DNA from: Litoribrevibacter sp041590855
GTDB lineage: Bacteria; Pseudomonadota; Gammaproteobacteria; Pseudomonadales; Litoribrevibacteraceae
DNA: 20,412 nt
Assembly: GCA_041590855.1 (NCBI GenBank)
Contig: JBFHTA010000036.1
Location: 1-20,412, forward strand
Reading direction: 5' to 3'
A program made the position numbers and the translations under genes. This document shows positions 15,898 through 20,412 of the stretch, piece after piece. The notes beneath the pieces were generated by a model. That model was not told the DNA's origin, did not search any database, and worked only from the letters and a program-made list of their open reading frames with translations. The number at the start of each line of letters is the position of its first letter. The first letter of the stretch is position 1.

Positions 15898-16833
15898 GAT
15901 ACACAAGATAAGCAGACTCAGCAGTTGGTTCAGAAAGTCGGTGATGCACTGGTACAAGTGAATCAGGTCATTCTAGGCAAGGAGCTGCAGCTTAAACTGG
16001 CGTTAGCCTGTCTGATTGCCAAAGGGCATCTATTGATTGAAGATTTGCCGGGCATGGGGAAAACAACGCTTTCTCATGCCTTGGCCAAAGTGCTTGGGTT
16101 GAGTTACAACCGGGTTCAATTTACCAGTGATTTGTTACCTTCCGATGTTTTGGGGGTGACGATTTTTAATCGGGATGACAACAGCTTTGAGTTTCATAAA
16201 GGGCCTATCTTTTCTCAAGTTGTGTTGGCTGATGAGATCAACCGTGCCAGCCCTAAGACTCAGAGTGCCTTGCTGGAAGCGATGGAAGAATATCAGGTCA
16301 GTATTGAAGGTTCCTCCTATTCCTTGCCCGCCCCTTTCTTTGTGATTGCGACTCAGAATCCTCAGGATCAAGCAGGGACTTACCCGTTGCCGGAGTCGCA
16401 GCTGGATCGCTTCCTGATGCGGCTGACTCTCGGTTACCCTCCAGAAGCTGCGGAACGGGAATTGTTGAAAGGAGTAAACCGGCGCGATATGGCGAAGGAC
16501 CTTCCTTCGGTGATTTCACCTGAAGAACTGCTTCAGCTTCAGTCCATCGTTGCTCAAATTAAAGTATCTGATGCCTTGTTGGATTACATACAACGATTGG
16601 TTGCCTTTTCCAGGGATTCTTCTGAAACGCACATCGGCTTGTCTCCACGCGGGGCGCTTTCCCTGTTAAGAAGTGCTCAGGCGTGGGCTTTAATTGAAGG
16701 ACGCAACTACGTTATTCCTGATGATGTTCAGGCAGTTTTATCCGGAGTGGTCGATCATCGGGTGAGCGTCTCAGGCACTAGTTCGTACGCTTCGGTGTCT
16801 TCACTGATGTTGACGCAGGTTGCGCCTATATAA
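15895..16833 (+). CDS. MoxR-family AAA+ ATPase
   Basis: MoxR ATPases act as chaperones that mature or remodel partner proteins, often encoded beside DUF58 and VWA proteins. The product (312 residues from TTG 15895) has Walker A GMGKTT (Lys56), Walker B VLADEIN (Asp113-Glu114), the sensor-1-type segment FFVIATQNPQDQAGTYPLPE and SQLDRFLMR, and the C-terminal lid with THIGLSPRGALSLLRSAQAWAL. It begins a three-gene set with DUF58 and a transglutaminase. The equivalent trio in P. aeruginosa ends in the essential TgpA. The client of this ATPase cannot be told from sequence; the DUF58 protein or TgpA complex is the obvious guess. The upstream alternative TTG 15850 would add 15 residues of no visible homology. 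Confidence 0.93.
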   Translation: MDTQDKQTQQLVQKVGDALVQVNQVILGKELQLKLALACLIAKGHLLIEDLPGMGKTTLSHALAKVLGLSYNRVQFTSDLLPSDVLGVTIFNRDDNSFEFHKGPIFSQVVLADEINRASPKTQSALLEAMEEYQVSIEGSSYSLPAPFFVIATQNPQDQAGTYPLPESQLDRFLMRLTLGYPPEAAERELLKGVNRRDMAKDLPSVISPEELLQLQSIVAQIKVSDALLDYIQRLVAFSRDSSETHIGLSPRGALSLLRSAQAWALIEGRNYVIPDDVQAVLSGVVDHRVSVSGTSSYASVSSLMLTQVAPI

Positions 16834-16841
16834 TTCCCATA

Positions 16842-16873
16842 TAACGCCCATCGCGTTAACGGTTTCGGGAACC
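16842..16873 (+). repeat. Two adjacent short hairpins between moxR and the DUF58 gene
   Basis: taacgc/gcgtta (16842-16847 and 16853-16858) forms a perfect 6-bp stem with loop ccatc. Three bases later ggtt/aacc (16861-16864 and 16870-16873) forms a 4-bp stem with loop tcggg. No T tract follows either one, so neither is an intrinsic terminator. Confidence 0.5.
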
Positions 16874-16898
16874 TAAGATTACTAGACAGAGGCTTGGT

Positions 16899-17933
16899 AT
16901 GGCTCGAATAAAAACCTGGTTTGATGCTTGGATTGCCCGCCGTTCACCGCCTTCAACCCAGGTTCGTTTGTCTAATCGCAATATCTACATTCTTCCTTCA
17001 CGTGCTGGTTGGTTGTTAATTGGGATGTTGATCATTCTGTTGCTGATGGCTATTAACTATCAGAACAGTTTGATTTTCGGATTATGTTTTTGGCTGGGCA
17101 GTGTCTTTGCCGTATTAATCTGGCACACATGGAGTAACCTGGCGTCTTTAACCATTTCTGTAGGTGAAGAAGTGGCGGGTTTTGTTGGTGAAAAAGTCAG
17201 TGTCGGCTACACCATAAATCCGCTTAGTACTTCTCCGCATTACAATGTCAAAATTCGATGGCGCGATTATCCCGACGAAAGTACAGACTCGACTTCTCTA
17301 ATGACGTCAGGTGTGGATATCGAGAGCAAAGCGCAACACGTCAATCTGACGTTTCAGATCAGTCAGCGTGGCTGGAATTCACCGCCTCGGTTAGAGGTGT
17401 ATACACGATATCCCTTGGGTATTTTAACGGCCTGGTCGGTGATCCAGTTGCAATCGCCAATTTTGGGCTATCCAAACCCTGTTTTTGGCGTGTCTCCGCA
17501 TGGTCAGATGGATGAAGGTGGAGAAGACGATCTTGAAAACGTAATCCAACAAGCCAGCCGACAAGCGGGCAGTGATTTCGACAGTTTAAGTCCTTACGTT
17601 CAGGGTGACTCGCTCAAGAAAGTTGATTGGAAGCGCTTTGCCAAGACTGAGGAGTTGGTCACTAAAACCTTTGTTGCGCCACCTGTTTCAAATTCCTGGT
17701 TACGATTTGATGACTTTTATGGGCTAACGCTGGAAGACCGGCTGTCTGCGCTTGCCGGTTGGGTAGTGGAATGGAGTGATCAACGGAAGGTGTTTGGTCT
17801 TCTATTACCCCAGATTCAGATTGCCCCCGGCTCCGGCGAGCAGCATAAGATCGAGTGTTTACGGGCGTTGGCTTTGTTTGGCGTGGTGGATTCAATGCCC
17901 GGTTCTGACAGTATCACGGAGCGTAACAAATGA
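16899..17933 (+). CDS. DUF58 domain membrane protein
   Basis: The 344-residue protein has two membrane helices near the N-terminus (about 35-53 and 57-76), then a soluble region with the DUF58 signature SLSPYVQGDSLKKVDWKRFAKTEELVTKTF (Asp243 in the DW pair). DUF58 proteins have a VWA-like fold, are found beside MoxR ATPases, and their biochemical role is not settled. The start ATG has AGAGG (16888-16892) 6 bases upstream. The stop overlaps the next start as ATGA, showing tight coupling to the transglutaminase. The helices place it in the inner membrane; which side the soluble domain faces is inferred, not seen. Confidence 0.9.
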   Translation: MARIKTWFDAWIARRSPPSTQVRLSNRNIYILPSRAGWLLIGMLIILLLMAINYQNSLIFGLCFWLGSVFAVLIWHTWSNLASLTISVGEEVAGFVGEKVSVGYTINPLSTSPHYNVKIRWRDYPDESTDSTSLMTSGVDIESKAQHVNLTFQISQRGWNSPPRLEVYTRYPLGILTAWSVIQLQSPILGYPNPVFGVSPHGQMDEGGEDDLENVIQQASRQAGSDFDSLSPYVQGDSLKKVDWKRFAKTEELVTKTFVAPPVSNSWLRFDDFYGLTLEDRLSALAGWVVEWSDQRKVFGLLLPQIQIAPGSGEQHKIECLRALALFGVVDSMPGSDSITERNK

Positions 17934-19996
17934 AGCAGCATCTCGATCAGGCATTGACCGTTTCAGCGTTGCGATGGATGCTATTGGCGCAAGCCCTGAG
18001 CTTGAGTTTGCATGTTTTTCGTTTACCGATTGGTTTGATTGCTTTGCTGGGCTTGTGTCTGGTTTGGCGTTTGCAAATCGTTCGTGGTCGTTGGCGTTTT
18101 CCGAATAATTCCATCAAGGTCATTATGGCTACCACAGGACTGCTTGTTCTTGTGTTGAGCTTTCAGAAGTTTACGGTAATGGCGGCAGTTAACTTTCTGT
18201 TGTTGGCCTATGGTCTTAAGCTGATTGAATTGCATAGCCAGCGCGATGCCTATATTTCGTTGTTTCTTTCCTTTTTGGTGGTTGCCGTGGTCTTTCTCTT
18301 TGAAACCTCGCTGGCCATGGCGGCGTGTGTGCTGGGTGTGTGCCTGGTAATCAGTTGCGCCTTGATTGCGATGCACAGTATTAAAGATCGTTCGCCGATT
18401 GAATTGCTTCGTCAGGGAAGTTTGTATTGGTTATCCGCCATTCCCTTGATGGTTATTTTCTTTGTGTTTTTTCCCCGGATGTCTCCTCTTTGGTCGTTGG
18501 AGTTAGGGCAGGGGGCCAAAACTGGTTTGTCTGATCAGATTAGCCCGGGAGATATTGCGAAGTTAACTCAGTCCGATGAATTGGTGTTTCGTGCGCGCTT
18601 CCTTTCGAATACTTCGGTTTCTGCTGAAAACCTCTATTGGCGTGCTTTTGTGTTGGATGAATCGGATGGGCGTGGCTGGAAGCGAAGCGATCCTGTGGGC
18701 TATGCCGGGGATTTTGTGGATTGGTTTGGTGAGCCTATTTCGCAATGGCAACAATTGATGGAGACTCAGGGGCCGTATTTCCCTTACGAAGTGATTGTTG
18801 AACCAACCCAACAGCCCTGGTTGTTCAGTTTGGATGGCGCTTTGCCAGAGCAGAATCATGTGGGGCTCACTCAGGACTTCATGCTTCAGTATGATAAACC
18901 CGTTCGCCAGGCGCTTCGATACACCAGCCAAATGCCGAGCAAGGTGGCTCGTGAGCCACGTTTGGCGCAATGGCGAACAGGACGAGAGTTGCAATTGCCT
19001 GAGAATGAAAACCCGCAAACCAAACAGTTAGCGCTGACGTTCTGGCAACAGACCGGGGATGTCGAAGCCTTTATTTCCAAAGCGCTTTCGTATTTTTCGG
19101 AAAACGGGTTCAGCTATACCTTGAAGCCACCTGTGCTCGGTCAGAAAGCTAACGACGAATTTTTGTTTAGCACACGTAAAGGTTTTTGCGGTCATTATGC
19201 TGGTGCGCTGGCGCTAATGGCGCGATATGCCGGTATCCCTGCCCGAGTGGTGGTTGGATACTTGGGAGGTGAGTGGAATGAAAATGCTGGGTATTTAACG
19301 GTACGACAATACGATGCGCACGCCTGGACAGAGATCTGGGTGCCAGGCAAAGGTTGGCGACGGGTTGACCCAACCTCTGTGATTGCTCCGGATCGTGTAG
19401 AGCGTGGGTTAGCTGAAGCCATGCGGGAAGAGGGTTCATTTTTAGAAGGTTCCTTACTATCGCCTCATCGTTATCAGGGGGTGGCGATTTTGGATGCTGT
19501 ACGTCAAATGGTGGATAGCATCAATTATCAGTGGTCTTTACGCGTGGTGGGCTTTGACGTTAAGAAACAAACTGGGGTGTTTGCAGAGCTTGTTTCAGCC
19601 TGGGGGCGTTATACCTGGTTATTTGTGGGTATCATCATTTTGCTTGGTCTTTTATTGCCCTTTTTATGTTGGGGGGCGTATCGCTTGTTTACCCGTCTCG
19701 GTCGACGCAGAACCTTAAAAGAACGGTTTGAATTTAAATTAGTTCAGGCTGTGATCAAAAATTCGAACTATGCTAAATCGGAGGGCGCATTAAAGAACAC
19801 TGCGTTTCAAATGACGCCAAGGCAGTTGTTTCACTGCTTGTACGAATTGCATCCAGAGCAAAAGCAACAACTCGTATGGTTATCTAAACGCTATGAGGAT
19901 TTATGCTACGGTGAGCTGGCTGAACAGTCTTCGGAAGATGCAGATCAGCAATGGCGGTTTATGCATAAGCAGTTGAAACAATTAGCAATAAAATGA
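17930..19996 (+). CDS. tgpA: TgpA-like membrane protein with periplasmic transglutaminase domain
   Basis: The 688-residue protein begins with a DUF3488-type region of about six membrane helices (up to about 183), then a large presumably periplasmic part, a transglutaminase-like core, one more membrane helix (about 561-587) and a cytoplasmic tail. The catalytic triad is complete: Cys420 in RKGFCGHYAGALALMARYAGIPARVV, His464 in DAHAWTEIW and Asp480 in VDPTSVIAP. TgpA of P. aeruginosa has this layout and is essential; its substrate is not known with certainty, so no reaction is stated. It is coupled by ATGA overlap to DUF58 and follows moxR. The symbol is given by architecture and neighbourhood. 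Confidence 0.9.
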   Translation: MKQHLDQALTVSALRWMLLAQALSLSLHVFRLPIGLIALLGLCLVWRLQIVRGRWRFPNNSIKVIMATTGLLVLVLSFQKFTVMAAVNFLLLAYGLKLIELHSQRDAYISLFLSFLVVAVVFLFETSLAMAACVLGVCLVISCALIAMHSIKDRSPIELLRQGSLYWLSAIPLMVIFFVFFPRMSPLWSLELGQGAKTGLSDQISPGDIAKLTQSDELVFRARFLSNTSVSAENLYWRAFVLDESDGRGWKRSDPVGYAGDFVDWFGEPISQWQQLMETQGPYFPYEVIVEPTQQPWLFSLDGALPEQNHVGLTQDFMLQYDKPVRQALRYTSQMPSKVAREPRLAQWRTGRELQLPENENPQTKQLALTFWQQTGDVEAFISKALSYFSENGFSYTLKPPVLGQKANDEFLFSTRKGFCGHYAGALALMARYAGIPARVVVGYLGGEWNENAGYLTVRQYDAHAWTEIWVPGKGWRRVDPTSVIAPDRVERGLAEAMREEGSFLEGSLLSPHRYQGVAILDAVRQMVDSINYQWSLRVVGFDVKKQTGVFAELVSAWGRYTWLFVGIIILLGLLLPFLCWGAYRLFTRLGRRRTLKERFEFKLVQAVIKNSNYAKSEGALKNTAFQMTPRQLFHCLYELHPEQKQQLVWLSKRYEDLCYGELAEQSSEDADQQWRFMHKQLKQLAIK

Positions 19997-20035
19997 AACC
20001 TTAACTCTGATGAGATTAGGCCAAAATAGGCCCAC

Positions 20036-20056
20036 ATTAGTGGCTGACTAATTTTT
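20036..20056 (+). terminator. Weak terminator-like hairpin after the tgpA-like gene
   Basis: attagt (20036-20041) pairs with actaat (20047-20052) around ggctg, and TTTT runs on through 20056. The stem is short and A/T-rich, so termination would be inefficient. It lies about 40 bases after the stop and 28 before the next start. Confidence 0.35.
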
Positions 20057-20083
20057 AATCGTTTGACGGTGTTGACAAGTTTT

Positions 20084-20412
20084 ATGATCAAAAAAATACC
20101 TGTTGAGTTACTTGTGCCAGATATGTACATCACCGGATTTCATTGGGATCAGGATGTTGGCGCGCAATATCAAAAGGAAGGTCGGGTTCCAAATACCAAG
20201 ACCGTTGAGATCATTAAATCCAAAGGCATTAAAGAAGTGTTCATCGATACCGAGCGGGGTATTGATGTGGATGCAGGGATTTCAGCAGAAGAAATCGAGC
20301 AACAAGGAGCTGAGCAATTGGAGGCTTATGCTAAAGAGAAGCCGGTTGTTCAAAAAACGGTGTCGACCTCTGAAGAACTCGAAAAAGCCCGTAAAGTACA
20401 TTCTAAAGCCAA
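20084..20412 (+). CDS. HD-GYP protein, N-terminal DUF3391 region (3' end outside window)
   Basis: The frame from ATG 20084 stays open to the window end (109 full codons). MIKKIPVELLVPDMYITGF, then VPNTKTVEIIKSKGIKEVFIDTERGIDV, is the DUF3391 domain found at the N-terminus of HD-GYP cyclic-di-GMP phosphodiesterases. It is followed by a Glu/Lys-rich, probably helical segment. The HD-GYP catalytic motifs would lie beyond the window, so activity cannot be judged here. No strong ribosome-binding site is visible (only GGTG at 20068-20071 and ACAAG at 20076-20080), but the start agrees with the family N-terminus. Its link to the preceding cassette is unclear. Confidence 0.85.
   Translation, partial: MIKKIPVELLVPDMYITGFHWDQDVGAQYQKEGRVPNTKTVEIIKSKGIKEVFIDTERGIDVDAGISAEEIEQQGAEQLEAYAKEKPVVQKTVSTSEELEKARKVHSKA

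Noticed and set aside
18563..19018. 151-codon open frame on the minus strand inside the transglutaminase gene
   Set aside because: It is a shadow of a well-supported + strand gene, has no recognisable domain, and shows no convincing ribosome-binding site. Other antisense frames (for example 8987-9424, 7026-7529, 14806-15249) were dropped for the same reason.
1..20412. Possible mobile island, defence system, CRISPR array or biosynthetic cluster
   Set aside because: No integrase, transposase, att-like repeats, tRNA, spacer-repeat array or nuclease genes were found; genes are conserved housekeeping families with similar codon use throughout.

Overview
The window is a 20.4 kb stretch of ordinary chromosome from a gammaproteobacterium. 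Its gene order, leuB-asd-fimV-truA-trpF-(trpBA)-accD-folC-SPOR-cvpA-purF-metZ, is the one I know from Pseudomonas. With moderate base composition and trpBA placed between trpF and accD, it suggests a marine Oceanospirillales/Pseudomonadales-type lineage. FimV and an HD-GYP protein fit a motile, type IV pilus-bearing, cyclic-di-GMP-using cell. The species cannot be fixed from the sequence. All seventeen genes, two of them cut by the window edges, lie on the + strand, and I see no tRNA, rRNA, transposon, integrase, CRISPR array, phage gene or abrupt change of codon use.

Layout. (1) 1-2040: the 3' end of leuB (leucine synthesis), a terminator, then asd (aspartate-semialdehyde dehydrogenase) with its own promoter and a strong terminator. 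(2) 2041-5602: a promoter region and fimV, a large pilus/polarity protein ending in a 29-base perfect dyad across its stop codon. (3) 5651-12132: a tightly packed run of truA, trpF, trpB, trpA, accD, folC and a SPOR protein, with ATGA or short overlaps at trpF/trpB, accD/folC and folC/SPOR. It joins tRNA modification, the last steps of tryptophan synthesis, fatty-acid initiation and folate metabolism. (4) 12133-14483: cvpA and purF, with an extended -10 promoter candidate in front and an intrinsic terminator behind. (5) 14484-15820: metZ, the sulfhydrylase route to homocysteine. (6) 15895-19996: a moxR / DUF58 / transglutaminase (tgpA-like) cassette. (7) 20084-end: the start of an HD-GYP (DUF3391) cyclic-di-GMP phosphodiesterase-like gene.

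No undescribed multi-gene system is visible; every complete gene belongs to a recognised family. The points worth a second look are small: a 15-base tandem duplication of the leuB stop region, a perfect dyad between the -35 and -10 regions of the asd promoter, a four-codon ORF overlapping the asd start, the dyad over the fimV stop, internal repeats and a very long acidic linker in FimV, paired hairpins between moxR and DUF58, and the placement of the MoxR-DUF58-TgpA cassette directly after metZ.
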